From: Flagellimonas aequoris
Lineage (GTDB): Bacteria; Bacteroidota; Bacteroidia; Flavobacteriales; Flavobacteriaceae
NCBI RefSeq assembly: GCF_003584165.1
Contig: NZ_QXFJ01000027.1
Span: 124,001 to 188,000, forward strand
Reading direction: 5' to 3'
DNA: 64,000 bases
The notes beneath the pieces are model-generated. The model had not been told where the DNA came from. It saw only the letters and a list, made by a program, of their open reading frames with translations, and made no database searches. Within the stretch, counting starts at the first letter, position 1. Each line of letters starts with the position of its first letter. Shown here one piece after another: positions 34,833 through 43,016 of the stretch. The position numbers were made by a program, and so were the translations under genes.

Positions 34833-36821
34833 ATGAAATTTCAGGTAGTCTCAGCATTCAAACCCACTGGGGACCAACCCGAGGCCATACGACAATTGGT
34901 AGAGGGCATAGAGGGAAATGTGCGCCATCAAACCTTGCTTGGGGTCACAGGTTCCGGTAAGACCTTCACCGTGGCCAATGTAGTAGAGTCGGTGCAGCGG
35001 CCCACTTTGGTTTTGGCCCACAACAAGACCTTGGCTGCCCAGTTGTATTCGGAGTTCAAACAATTTTTCCCGAACAATGCTGTGGAATACTTTGTATCCT
35101 ATTACGACTACTATCAGCCAGAAGCTTATATTCCGACTAGTGGGCTTTATATTGAAAAGGACCTTTCCATCAACGAGGATATTGAAAAACTGCGGTTGAG
35201 TGCAACCTCTTCGCTTCTTTCGGGACGAAGGGATGTGCTTGTGGTTGCCTCGGTTTCCTGTTTGTATGGCATTGGAAACCCTATCGAATTTCAAAAGAAC
35301 GTGATCACCATCCATCGTGACCAAGTGATTTCCCGGACCAAATTCCTGAAACAACTCGTGCAAAGCCTATATTCCAGGACTACTGCGGATTTCAGGAATG
35401 GAAATTTTAGGGTGAAGGGGGATGTGGTCGATGTGTTCCCAGGCTATGCAGACCATGCGTTCCGTATCCATTTTTTTGGGGATGAGATTGAAGAGATCGA
35501 AGCTTTAGATCCGTTCAACAATAATGTCATCGAAATTTACGATTCGCTGAATATATACCCGGCCAACATGTTCGTGACCTCGCCCGACATCTTACAGAAT
35601 GCCATTCGTGAAATTCAGGATGATCTGGTAAAACAAGTGGACTATTTCAAAGAGATTGGACGACCCTTGGAAGCCAAGCGATTGGACGAGCGCACCAATT
35701 TTGACCTTGAAATGATTCGGGAACTGGGTTATTGTTCCGGTATCGAAAACTATTCCCGCTACTTGGATGGTAGGGAACCAGGCACACGGCCTTTCTGCTT
35801 GCTGGATTATTTCCCCGATGATTACTTGATGGTCATTGATGAAAGCCACGTAACCATTCCACAAGTGCATGCCATGTACGGGGGCGACCGCTCCCGCAAG
35901 GAAAACCTAGTGGAATATGGATTCCGTTTGCCCGCGGCCATGGACAACCGACCTTTAAAGTTTGAAGAGTTCGAAACCCTTCAAAACCAAGTGATCTATG
36001 TAAGTGCTACACCTGCGGACTATGAATTGGAGTTGAGCCAAGGGGTTTATGTGGAACAGGTGATTCGCCCAACGGGATTATTGGACCCTGTGATCGAGGT
36101 ACGACCCAGTGCCAATCAAATTGATGATTTGATAGAAGAGATCCAACAGCGGGTGGAATTGGATGAACGTACCTTGGTGACCACCTTGACCAAAAGAATG
36201 GCAGAGGAACTGACCAAATATCTGACCAGAATCGATATTCGATGCCGTTACATACACAGTGATGTGGATACCTTGGAACGCGTGGAGATCATGCAGGATC
36301 TGAGGAAGGGCATTTTTGATGTGCTCATTGGTGTAAACTTGCTTCGGGAAGGATTGGATCTGCCAGAAGTTTCATTGGTTGCGATTTTGGATGCGGACAA
36401 AGAAGGATTTCTCCGAAGCAACCGTTCCCTGACACAGACCGTGGGGCGTGCGGCCCGTAACCTGAACGGAAAGGCCATCATGTATGCGGATACCATCACG
36501 GACAGCATGCAAAAGACCATTGATGAGACGAATTACCGTCGGGACAAGCAGATAAACTACAACAAGGAGCACAACATCACCCCCAAGGCTTTGAAAAAGA
36601 ATTTGGACAATGCCTTGGCCAAGAATTCCGTGTCCACCTATCATTTTCAAAAGGAAGAACTGCGCGCCGCAGAACCCGATTTGGAATACCTGACCGAGAA
36701 CCAAAAGGAAAAATTGATCAGGGAAAAGCGCAAGGCTATGGAAAAAGCGGCCAAAGAACTCAACTTCATGGAGGCGGCCAAACTACGGGACGAAATCAAG
36801 ATGCTCCAAGAAAAGGAATAA
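34833..36821 (+). CDS. uvrB: Excinuclease ABC subunit B
   Basis: DNA-damage recognition helicase of nucleotide excision repair. 662 residues: Walker A GVTGSGKT (37-44), the beta-hairpin segment YYDYYQPEAYIPTSGLYIEK, DESH Walker B, the helicase motif VGRAARNLNGKAIM, and the C-terminal UVR motif EKAAKELNFMEAAKLRDEI. No uvrA or uvrC nearby. It is followed by a very GC-rich hairpin (36828-36858). Confidence 0.98.
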   Translation: MKFQVVSAFKPTGDQPEAIRQLVEGIEGNVRHQTLLGVTGSGKTFTVANVVESVQRPTLVLAHNKTLAAQLYSEFKQFFPNNAVEYFVSYYDYYQPEAYIPTSGLYIEKDLSINEDIEKLRLSATSSLLSGRRDVLVVASVSCLYGIGNPIEFQKNVITIHRDQVISRTKFLKQLVQSLYSRTTADFRNGNFRVKGDVVDVFPGYADHAFRIHFFGDEIEEIEALDPFNNNVIEIYDSLNIYPANMFVTSPDILQNAIREIQDDLVKQVDYFKEIGRPLEAKRLDERTNFDLEMIRELGYCSGIENYSRYLDGREPGTRPFCLLDYFPDDYLMVIDESHVTIPQVHAMYGGDRSRKENLVEYGFRLPAAMDNRPLKFEEFETLQNQVIYVSATPADYELELSQGVYVEQVIRPTGLLDPVIEVRPSANQIDDLIEEIQQRVELDERTLVTTLTKRMAEELTKYLTRIDIRCRYIHSDVDTLERVEIMQDLRKGIFDVLIGVNLLREGLDLPEVSLVAILDADKEGFLRSNRSLTQTVGRAARNLNGKAIMYADTITDSMQKTIDETNYRRDKQINYNKEHNITPKALKKNLDNALAKNSVSTYHFQKEELRAAEPDLEYLTENQKEKLIREKRKAMEKAAKELNFMEAAKLRDEIKMLQEKE

Positions 36822-36827
36822 ACGAAA

Positions 36828-36858
36828 GCGCGCCCCGAACATTGCTGTAGGGGCGCGC
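36828..36858. other. GC-rich hairpin after uvrB
   Basis: GCGCGCCCC and GGGGCGCGC are perfect complements around 13 bases. It lies just behind uvrB and downstream of the convergent hsp20 gene, but has no T-run on either strand, so it is either a terminator that works without one or an mRNA 3'-end structure. Confidence 0.6.
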
Positions 36859-36919
36859 CAACAAACTAACCAACTAATCCAACCATCATGAAACACCTAT
36901 AGTTGGTGTCTTCAATTTC

Positions 36920-37345
36920 TTATGCGATTTCAATCAAACGTTTTGGTTTTGGTAATGCTTCTTGCTTTTTGGGCAAGGTCAATTTCAAAATTCCATATTC
37001 GTATTTCGCATCGATTTTAGAACCATCAACGGTTTCAGGTAAGGTGAAGGCCCTTCTAAAAGAGGTGTATGAAAACTCTTTTCGGGTGTAATTTTCCTTG
37101 TTTTCTTCGTTTTCGGTTTGCAGTTCACTGGAAATGGTCAACACATCTTTATCAATTTCCACGGTGAAATCATCCTTTTTCATACCTGGAACAGCCAGTT
37201 CCAATTCAAAATTTTCGGTATTGTCCTTTATGTTGACAGCGGGAACGGAAGCATTCCACTTCTCTGTTCCACCAAACCAATCAGGACCCATAAAATCGTT
37301 CATCAGGGATGGAAAAAACAGGTTGTTTCTTTTTACTATACTCAT
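36920..37345 (-). CDS. Hsp20/alpha-crystallin family small heat-shock protein
   Basis: 141 residues. Holdase chaperone that prevents aggregation of unfolding proteins. Alpha-crystallin domain with AVPGMKKDDFTVEIDKDVLT, EFSYTSFRRAFTLPETVDGS and the GILKLTLPK end; a C-terminal IEIA close to the I-x-I/V motif. The upstream region has two tandem palindromes (37415-37431 and 37449-37463) that could be a stress operator, and no TAnnTTTG box. Monocistronic. Confidence 0.95.
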   Translation of the reverse strand: MSIVKRNNLFFPSLMNDFMGPDWFGGTEKWNASVPAVNIKDNTENFELELAVPGMKKDDFTVEIDKDVLTISSELQTENEENKENYTRKEFSYTSFRRAFTLPETVDGSKIDAKYEYGILKLTLPKKQEALPKPKRLIEIA

Positions 37346-37414
37346 GGCGATTCAATTTTTAGTTAAACATTTAAATCACCTAGTACTAGACAAATGGTGT
37401 ACCAATACCCAAAA

Positions 37415-37431
37415 CATGTCTTTATGACATG
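37415..37431. promoter_or_regulatory. Palindrome CATGTC-N5-GACATG before hsp20
   Basis: Perfect 6-base inverted repeat with a 5-base centre (37415-37420 and 37426-37431). A second, imperfect palindrome ATGTCATTTTGGCAT is centred about 41 bases away at 37449-37463 and shares the ATGTC half-site, suggesting a tandem operator for the hsp20 promoter on the minus strand. Confidence 0.4.
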
Positions 37432-37461
37432 AATACAGGGGAAAATAATGTCATTTTGGCA

Positions 37462-37863
37462 TTAATTGTAGTGCGCCTTGAAGATATCGATGAGCACATC
37501 AGGAGGGACCACGTTGTCGGGATAGCGGTGCATCACCTCAAGGACCTGACCAATGGCAACGGGCGGAAGCCCCATCTTAAGTCCTATATTGTAAAGGGTA
37601 TTGACCTCACTTTTGTGTTGTTCGCGATCAATGTTCATCAACAGCAACAACCTGTGGAACTGCACAATACGTTCTGCTTGGGACTTCAGGGTTATTTTAG
37701 GGGAGCGATGTTTTAAAAGTCCATCGAACGTTTCCTTATCGATCCCTAAATTGGAGGCCACCTTGAGCAGGAACTCATATTCGGACCGTTTCATCGAATG
37801 ATCCACCCTGGCAAAGGCGATCATCTCCGAAAGGATGCTCAGTTTTTCTTCGTAGGTTCCCAT
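37462..37863 (-). CDS. TerB-like family protein
   Basis: 133 residues, helical and soluble, resembling the TerB/DnaJ-associated fold: SILSEMIAFARVDHSMKRSE, EYEFLLKVASNLGIDKETFDGLL, LKHRSPKITLKSQ and VNTLYNIGLKMGL. TerB-like domains bind membranes or act in stress responses; tellurite resistance is only the historical name. I start at ATG 37863, since the preceding 16 codons (from 37911) look unlike coding sequence. It is followed at some distance by hsp20 on the same strand; not obviously an operon. Confidence 0.75.
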   Translation of the reverse strand: MGTYEEKLSILSEMIAFARVDHSMKRSEYEFLLKVASNLGIDKETFDGLLKHRSPKITLKSQAERIVQFHRLLLLMNIDREQHKSEVNTLYNIGLKMGLPPVAIGQVLEVMHRYPDNVVPPDVLIDIFKAHYN

Positions 37864-37923
37864 TTGGTTTGGTTTTGGGGCTTGCTTCCTTATACATAAC
37901 TCAAAAACCATGGTTTTAGTGCA

Positions 37924-37953
37924 TAAAAAAAGCCTTGATCATATCAAGGCTTT
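37924..37953 (-). terminator. Terminator after the periplasmic TonB-like gene
   Basis: AAAGCCTTGA (37929-37938) and TCAAGGCTTT (37944-37953) are perfect complements with a 5-base loop; on the minus strand a run of T follows. It stops the 37981-38316 transcript. Confidence 0.8.
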
Positions 37954-37980
37954 CTAACTAACTCAAACAATCTCCGTCAA

Positions 37981-38316
37981 TTACGCGGTAATTCTTACGG
38001 CAACCGTATAGATTTTGCCCTCTACGGGTTTTCCAGATTCCACTTTTTGGTAGTTCAATCTGCTTTTTACAAATTTTTCCAAAACCTCATTTTTGGTTTC
38101 CACGGAAAGTACTACCATTTCCCCATTTTGGTTGATGGTGAAACGTACATCAGCTGTCAACTCGTTGTATTGAAGCTCGAAGTTATTCTGCTTCAACATT
38201 TCATAAATTTGAGAGGACAAGCTCTTTTCTGGAAGTTCATTGTTGCCTTTGTTGGCGAATGCGCCCAATGTGGCGAACAACATAAAAGCTACGGATGCAA
38301 TTTTAATTTTTCTCAT
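37981..38316 (-). CDS. Exported protein with TonB-C-like fold
   Basis: 111 residues with a signal peptide (IASVAFMLFATLGAFA). The mature part, VRFTINQNGEMVVLSVETKN with EVLEKFVKSRLNYQKVESGK and the final IYTVAVRITA strand, reads like the beta-alpha-beta C-terminal domain of TonB (FxVxxxG..., lxxxV.. gxpV...). It lacks the membrane helix and Pro-rich arm of a true TonB, so it is a periplasmic stand-alone domain. I use the ATG at 38316; the open frame extends 43 codons upstream with no coding look. -7 box at 38391-38398, terminator at 37924. Confidence 0.75.
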   Translation of the reverse strand: MRKIKIASVAFMLFATLGAFANKGNNELPEKSLSSQIYEMLKQNNFELQYNELTADVRFTINQNGEMVVLSVETKNEVLEKFVKSRLNYQKVESGKPVEGKIYTVAVRITA

Positions 38317-38390
38317 GATTTTGTTTTTTGATGTATTGATGAATGATTTTAATGATTTGTCAAAAAAACGTTTCTGTTTTAAAGACACTA

Positions 38391-38398
38391 CAAATATA
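38391..38398 (-). promoter_or_regulatory. -7 box before the TonB-C-like gene
   Basis: Reads TATATTTG on the minus strand (CAAATATA on plus), 74 bases before the ATG at 38316. -33 element not clear. Confidence 0.4.
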
Positions 38399-38608
38399 AG
38401 ACGGTAAAAAAATCGAAATGTTACACAAATGCATGATTTAACCAATGTTTAACTCGTGTAACGATGTCCTAATATTGAAGATTTTGAAGAAAATCCGAAC
38501 AATTATGAAAACTCTGCAGCCGAATTAAGAAAGGACCAATAACCTTGCAAACCATTTCTGAAATAGAACAAAAAATGATTTTGTCTTCTTTCCCTATTCC
38601 AGGAAAAC

Positions 38609-38640
38609 AAAAAAGGGCAACGTTAAGAAAACGTTGCCCT
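38609..38640 (-). terminator. Terminator after sucC
   Basis: GGGCAACGTT (38615-38624) and AACGTTGCCC (38630-38639) are complementary around a 5-base loop; on the minus strand T6 follows. Confidence 0.85.
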
Positions 38641-38663
38641 TGTCTATTTTAATTTTTGGTGTC

Positions 38664-39857
38664 TTATGCCAAAACCTCTTTCACTTTATCAGCAGCCTCT
38701 TGGAACTGTACCGCTGAATGCACGGCCAATCCAGAATTATCGATGATCTCTTTTGCCAATTCGGCATTGGTGCCTTGCAAACGCACAATGATGGGCACCT
38801 TAATGGCATCGCCCATATTCTTATAGGCATCCACCACACCTTGAGCCACACGGTCACAACGAACGATTCCTCCAAAAATATTGATTAAGATTGCTTTTAC
38901 GTTGGGATCTTTCAAGATGATACGGAAGGCTTCCTCTACCCTTTTGGCATCGGCGGTACCACCCACGTCCAAGAAGTTGGCCGGCTCACCACCTGCCATC
39001 TTGATCAAGTCCATGGTGGCCATGGCCAACCCGGCACCGTTTACCATACAACCCACGTTTCCATCCAAATCCACATAGTTCAAACCTACTTCCCTTGCTT
39101 CAACCTCAATAGGGTTTTCCTCCCTAAGGTCTCGCATTTCTGCATAGGCCTTTCTTCTATACAGTGCATTATCGTCGATGGTCACCTTGGCGTCCACCGC
39201 CATGATCTTATCGTCCGAAGTTTTCAAAACCGGGTTAATCTCAAACAAGCTGGCATCACTCTGTTCGTATGCTTTGTACAAGTTGGAAACAAATTTCACC
39301 ATCTCCTTGAAAGCCGTACCGGACAAACCTAAGTTGAAGGCAATCCTTCTGGCCTGGAAGGGCAACAAGCCCAATCCTGGGTCAATTTCCTCGGTAAAGA
39401 TCAAATGAGGGGTCTTTTCGGCCACCTCTTCAATATCCATACCCCCTTCGGTGGAATACATCACCATGTTCCTGCCGGTACCCCTGTTCAAAAGCACGGA
39501 CATATAAAATTCATTGGTTTCGCTATCGCCTGGATAATATACATCCTCGGCCACCAAAACCTGGTGAACTTTTTTACCTTCGGCAGATGTTTGCGGGGTT
39601 ATCAGGTTCATCCCGATGATACTACCTGCCAATTCCTCCACTTCCTTCAAGTTTTTGGCAAGTTTTACACCGCCGCCCTTACCACGGCCACCAGCATGCA
39701 CCTGTGCTTTGATCACGTGCCATCCGGTTCCGGTTTCCTGTGTAAGTTGTTTCGCGGCCTCTACCGCTTCCTTGGCGTTGCGGGCAACAATACCTCGCTG
39801 GATCCTGACCCCAAAACTGGCCAAAATCTCTTTTCCTTGATATTCGTGAAGATTCAT
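38664..39857 (-). CDS. sucC: Succinyl-CoA synthetase subunit beta
   Basis: Beta subunit of the ADP/GDP-forming succinyl-CoA synthetase of the TCA cycle. 397 residues: ATP-grasp domain with [33 protein letters not shown], and the C-terminal ligase domain with [31 protein letters not shown] and [13 protein letters not shown]. The alpha subunit gene is not adjacent here, so the two are unlinked. Minus-strand -7 box TATTTTTG (39891-39884) lies 27 bases upstream and a terminator follows. Confidence 0.97.
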   Translation of the reverse strand: MNLHEYQGKEILASFGVRIQRGIVARNAKEAVEAAKQLTQETGTGWHVIKAQVHAGGRGKGGGVKLAKNLKEVEELAGSIIGMNLITPQTSAEGKKVHQVLVAEDVYYPGDSETNEFYMSVLLNRGTGRNMVMYSTEGGMDIEEVAEKTPHLIFTEEIDPGLGLLPFQARRIAFNLGLSGTAFKEMVKFVSNLYKAYEQSDASLFEINPVLKTSDDKIMAVDAKVTIDDNALYRRKAYAEMRDLREENPIEVEAREVGLNYVDLDGNVGCMVNGAGLAMATMDLIKMAGGEPANFLDVGGTADAKRVEEAFRIILKDPNVKAILINIFGGIVRCDRVAQGVVDAYKNMGDAIKVPIIVRLQGTNAELAKEIIDNSGLAVHSAVQFQEAADKVKEVLA

Positions 39858-39883
39858 CTGTGAATTTTACTTTTGTTTGCCGA

Positions 39884-39891
39884 CAAAAATA
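39884..39891 (-). promoter_or_regulatory. -7 box before sucC
   Basis: Reads TATTTTTG on the minus strand, 26 bases before the sucC ATG at 39857. No clear -33. Confidence 0.4.
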
Positions 39892-39964
39892 GAAAACACT
39901 ACGGAGAAATTGAAGGTATTATGGAATTATTGCCAATTATTCCGTGCTTTTTCACTGTCGGAAC

Positions 39965-40603
39965 TCAAGGCTTAAAATCCTGAAAGTCCAAAGGGTCGAA
40001 ATTTTTGAAATGTCCGTTCATTTCTATAACGGTTTTGGTGCGGTTGACCTCGTTCAAAATATTGGTAGTCGATTCCAAATGGGCCTTGATAAAATGCAAT
40101 CGGTCGGTTTCTTTGGTCATCAGCAGGAGTTCGTATTCCTGTTCAAAAGAAAGTCCCATTTTGTGCGCCAACGAATAACTGTTGAACTGTTTGGGCGACG
40201 TCTGGGTGAAAGGGACATCCATCAAATCGTATAACATTTCCACTTTTTGGATTACCTCTTTCCTGAGATTGTCGTCGGCATCGTTCTCCATTTCCAAAAA
40301 TTCCACATCTCCCCCAGCGTATAATTTGCCTTCCATTTGCTTTTCAAAACTCAGTATCTTAAACACCTGTCTGGCCACACAGACCACATCCATTTCCCCA
40401 GAATTGTAGGTAGTGACCACCTCCACCAATTGCACTTCGGTACCGTAGGAAATGGAATTATTGATAAAAACGGGGATCCCAAACGTCAAGGCCTCTTTTC
40501 TGCAATCATGGATCAATTGTTTGTACCGATCTTCGAAAATATGTAGTGGTACGGTCTCACCAGGGTAGAAAACGGATTGCAATGGAAATAATGGCAGCTT
40601 CAT
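39965..40603 (-). CDS. Lon substrate-binding-domain (LAN) protein
   Basis: 212 residues, soluble, consisting of the N-terminal domain of Lon protease without ATPase or protease parts: LPLFPLQSVFYPGETVPLHI with FEDRYKQLIHDC, GIPVFINN and the GEMDVVCVARQVFKIL segment. Such stand-alone proteins bind peptides or proteins; no fixed role. I use the ATG at 40603 (MKLPLFPLQ); the 43-codon extension upstream is rich in Cys and lacks homology. Divergent from lysA. Confidence 0.85.
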   Translation of the reverse strand: MKLPLFPLQSVFYPGETVPLHIFEDRYKQLIHDCRKEALTFGIPVFINNSISYGTEVQLVEVVTTYNSGEMDVVCVARQVFKILSFEKQMEGKLYAGGDVEFLEMENDADDNLRKEVIQKVEMLYDLMDVPFTQTSPKQFNSYSLAHKMGLSFEQEYELLLMTKETDRLHFIKAHLESTTNILNEVNRTKTVIEMNGHFKNFDPLDFQDFKP

Positions 40604-40719
40604 GGTTGTGGTTTGTCTAAAAGTACAATGTCCCAAGCAAAGCCGCAAACAGTTCTCTAGAAAAGGATTGTTGCAATTCAAACATTTTGTTATAAATATA
40701 TAAAATATGTTTTTTGTTC

Positions 40720-40750
40720 TTGTATAACCCAAGGACTTACTTTAGATTTG
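40720..40750 (+). promoter_or_regulatory. Promoter of lysA
   Basis: TTG at 40720-40722 and TAGATTTG at 40743-40750, 20 bases apart, match the Bacteroidetes -33/-7 pattern. The -7 box overlaps the first codons of the longest possible frame (TTG 40748), which supports the internal ATG at 40772 as the true start. Confidence 0.55.
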
Positions 40751-40771
40751 TCCATTAAAGACGGATATAGC

Positions 40772-42010
40772 ATGAATTCCAAGGATTTATTGAAACTGGT
40801 TGACCAATACGGTGCCCCACTATATGTTTATGATGCGGATAAAATTGCATCGCAGTTCAACAGGCTTACCAATGCTTTTAAGGAAGTACCCAGCCTACGA
40901 TTGAACTATGCAGCGAAGGCCTTGTCCAATATCAGTATCCTAAGGTTCATGAACAGTTTGGGAAGTGGGCTTGATACGGTTTCCATCCAAGAAGTAAAAT
41001 TGGGGCTATTGGCCGGTTTCAAACCCGAATCCATCATTTTTACGCCAAATGGTGTTTCATTGGAAGAAATTGAAGCCGCTGCCGCCTTGGGTGTGCAGGT
41101 GAACATCGACAACCTTTCCATTTTGGAACAGTTCGGAAGCAAACACCCCGACATTCCAGTTTGTATCCGTATCAACCCCCACGTGATGGCCGGAGGGAAC
41201 TCCAAGATTTCCGTAGGGCACATCGATTCGAAATTCGGTATCAGCATTCATCAAATTCCGCATTTGTTGCGCATTGTGGACTTGACCAAGATGAACATCA
41301 ATGGCATCCACATGCATACCGGTAGCGATATTTTGGATATTGATGTATTCCTTTATGCCTCTGAAATTCTTTTCGAGACTGCTAAAAACTTCAAGGACCT
41401 GGAGTTTATCGATTTTGGAAGCGGATTTAAAGTACCTTATAAAGAAGGTGACATCCAGACCAACATTGAGGAATTAGGTAAAAAATTATCGGCAAGGTTC
41501 AACGAATTTTGTAAAGTTTATGGCAGGGATCTGACCCTAGCCTTTGAGCCTGGGAAGTTTTTGGTAAGCGAAGCTGGGTTCTTCCTCGCCAAAGTGAATG
41601 TGGTAAAACAGACCACCTCCACGGTGTTCGCCAGTGTGGATTCCGGATTCAACCATTTGATCCGTCCGATGCTGTACGGCTCCAGTCATGAGATCATCAA
41701 CATTTCCAACCCAAATGGCAGAGAGCGTTACTACTCTGTTGTTGGGTATATCTGTGAAACCGATACTTTTGGAAGCAACCGACGCATCAATGAAATTTCC
41801 GAAGGGGATATTCTGTGCTTTAAAAATGCAGGTGCTTATTGCTTCACCATGGCAAGCAATTACAATTCCAGATATCGGCCTGCTGAAGTTTTGTGGTACA
41901 AAGGCAAAGGCCATTTGATTCGCGAGCGCGAAACCTTTGATGATATTTTAAGGAACCAAGTAGATGTTAAATCGCTATTTGAAGCACCCAAGAAAGAAAC
42001 CGTAAACTAG
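40772..42010 (+). CDS. lysA: Diaminopimelate decarboxylase
   Basis: Last step of lysine synthesis: meso-diaminopimelate to L-lysine and CO2, with PLP. 412 residues, alanine-racemase-like barrel plus C-terminal domain. PLP Lys49 is in LNYAAKALSN (usual YAxKAN); HMHTGSDI and FEPGKFLV with substrate binding are present, as is CETDTFGSN with the conserved Cys. Start set at ATG 40772 because the promoter overlaps the TTG at 40748. DapD, an earlier step, is at 22646. The following DUF3995 gene starts one base after the stop. Confidence 0.95.
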   Translation: MNSKDLLKLVDQYGAPLYVYDADKIASQFNRLTNAFKEVPSLRLNYAAKALSNISILRFMNSLGSGLDTVSIQEVKLGLLAGFKPESIIFTPNGVSLEEIEAAAALGVQVNIDNLSILEQFGSKHPDIPVCIRINPHVMAGGNSKISVGHIDSKFGISIHQIPHLLRIVDLTKMNINGIHMHTGSDILDIDVFLYASEILFETAKNFKDLEFIDFGSGFKVPYKEGDIQTNIEELGKKLSARFNEFCKVYGRDLTLAFEPGKFLVSEAGFFLAKVNVVKQTTSTVFASVDSGFNHLIRPMLYGSSHEIINISNPNGRERYYSVVGYICETDTFGSNRRINEISEGDILCFKNAGAYCFTMASNYNSRYRPAEVLWYKGKGHLIRERETFDDILRNQVDVKSLFEAPKKETVN

Positions 42011-42011
42011 A

Positions 42012-42425
42012 ATGGGCACTATAGCCCTGTTGCTTTCCATTATTTTTATCTTTTTGGCCGGACTCCATTTTTATTGGGCGATTTTCGGCATCAAGGATCC
42101 TTCCGTGGTGCTACCCACGAAGGAAAATGGCAAGTTTCTCTTTAAACCGGGCAAGTTGGGAACCGTTCTTGTGGGACTGTTCTTGAGTCTTTTTGCATTA
42201 GTTTACCTTAACAAAGCCATCGATTTTATGGAACATGGAGAGCTAACCTATGCTTCCGCAGCTATTGGCTTCATCTTTCTTTTAAGGGCTTTGGGCGATT
42301 TCAAATACCTGGGATTCTTCAAAAAAATGAGAACAACCCGTTTTGCCCGGATGGACAGCCAATATTACTCGCCTTTGGCCTTGCTTGTATCCATTTTGAT
42401 ATTTGTGTTGGAGCTCTGGTCCTGA
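42012..42425 (+). CDS. DUF3995 membrane protein
   Basis: 137 residues with four transmembrane helices. It opens ALLLSIIFIFLAGLHFYWAI and then GIKDPSVVLPTKENGKFLFK, which fits the DUF3995 family of small inner-membrane proteins; the C-terminal region has FARMDSQYYSPLALLVSILI. No activity known. Starts one base after the lysA stop, so it is cotranscribed with lysA. Confidence 0.8.
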   Translation: MGTIALLLSIIFIFLAGLHFYWAIFGIKDPSVVLPTKENGKFLFKPGKLGTVLVGLFLSLFALVYLNKAIDFMEHGELTYASAAIGFIFLLRALGDFKYLGFFKKMRTTRFARMDSQYYSPLALLVSILIFVLELWS

Positions 42426-42495
42426 ATACTTTTTTGGCACAATTTTCGTTAGCTTTGTATGGATGGAACGACAAAACGTTCATAATTAAGAAATC

Positions 42496-43011
42496 ATGCG
42501 CAAGACATTTACCCAAATCAGTTTGTTTTTTCTTCTTCTTGTTGGACTGCAGACCAACGCCCAAGATATAAAATGGCTAAGTTGGGATGAAGCTGTTAAG
42601 CTTTCCCAAACCGACGCAAAACCCAAGAAAATGTTCATCGATGTGTACACCGATTGGTGCGGATGGTGCAAAAAAATGGACAAGGACACGTTCCAACATC
42701 CCGATGTATCCAAATACATGCAGGCCAACTTTTATATGGTAAAATTGGACGCAGAGGGTAAAGATCCCATTGAATACAAAGGCAAAACCTTCAAGTTTGT
42801 CCCTTCCGGAAGAAATGGCTACCATGAATTGGCCGCTGCCCTTTTACAAGGCCAGTTGAGTTATCCCACCGTGGTATTTCTGGACGAGGAGATGAACATG
42901 TTATCCCCAGTTCCCGGATACCAAAAAGTGGAACCCTTTATGCAAATTGCCAAATACTTTGGCGACAACATCTACAAGGACAAGGACTGGCAAAGCTATG
43001 CTGGGAAGTAG
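42496..43011 (+). CDS. Exported thioredoxin-fold protein (DUF255-like)
   Basis: 171 residues with signal peptide (ISLFFLLLVGLQTNAQ). The redox site is YTDWCGWCKKMDKD with Cys55 and Cys58; the cis-Pro loop is in LSYPTVVFLD. Periplasmic disulfide reductase or chaperone-like role. The gene is about 70 bases after the DUF3995 gene and may belong to the same transcript. Redox partner unknown. Confidence 0.88.
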   Translation: MRKTFTQISLFFLLLVGLQTNAQDIKWLSWDEAVKLSQTDAKPKKMFIDVYTDWCGWCKKMDKDTFQHPDVSKYMQANFYMVKLDAEGKDPIEYKGKTFKFVPSGRNGYHELAAALLQGQLSYPTVVFLDEEMNMLSPVPGYQKVEPFMQIAKYFGDNIYKDKDWQSYAGK

Positions 43012-43016
43012 CATTA

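Larger units (their letters stand above)
38317..38663. other. Intergenic region before the TonB-C-like gene (347 bases)
   Basis: Holds the -7 box TATATTTG (minus, 38391-38398) of the downstream gene at its left, and the sucC terminator (38609-38640) at its right. The middle (38420-38600) is AT-rich with no open frame of note and no repeat that I can see. Confidence 0.6.

Noticed and set aside
37440..37470. Sigma-54-like TTGGCA sequence near hsp20
   Set aside because: The -24 TGGCA is seen on the plus strand, but no GC occurs at the right distance for -12, and it points away from hsp20.
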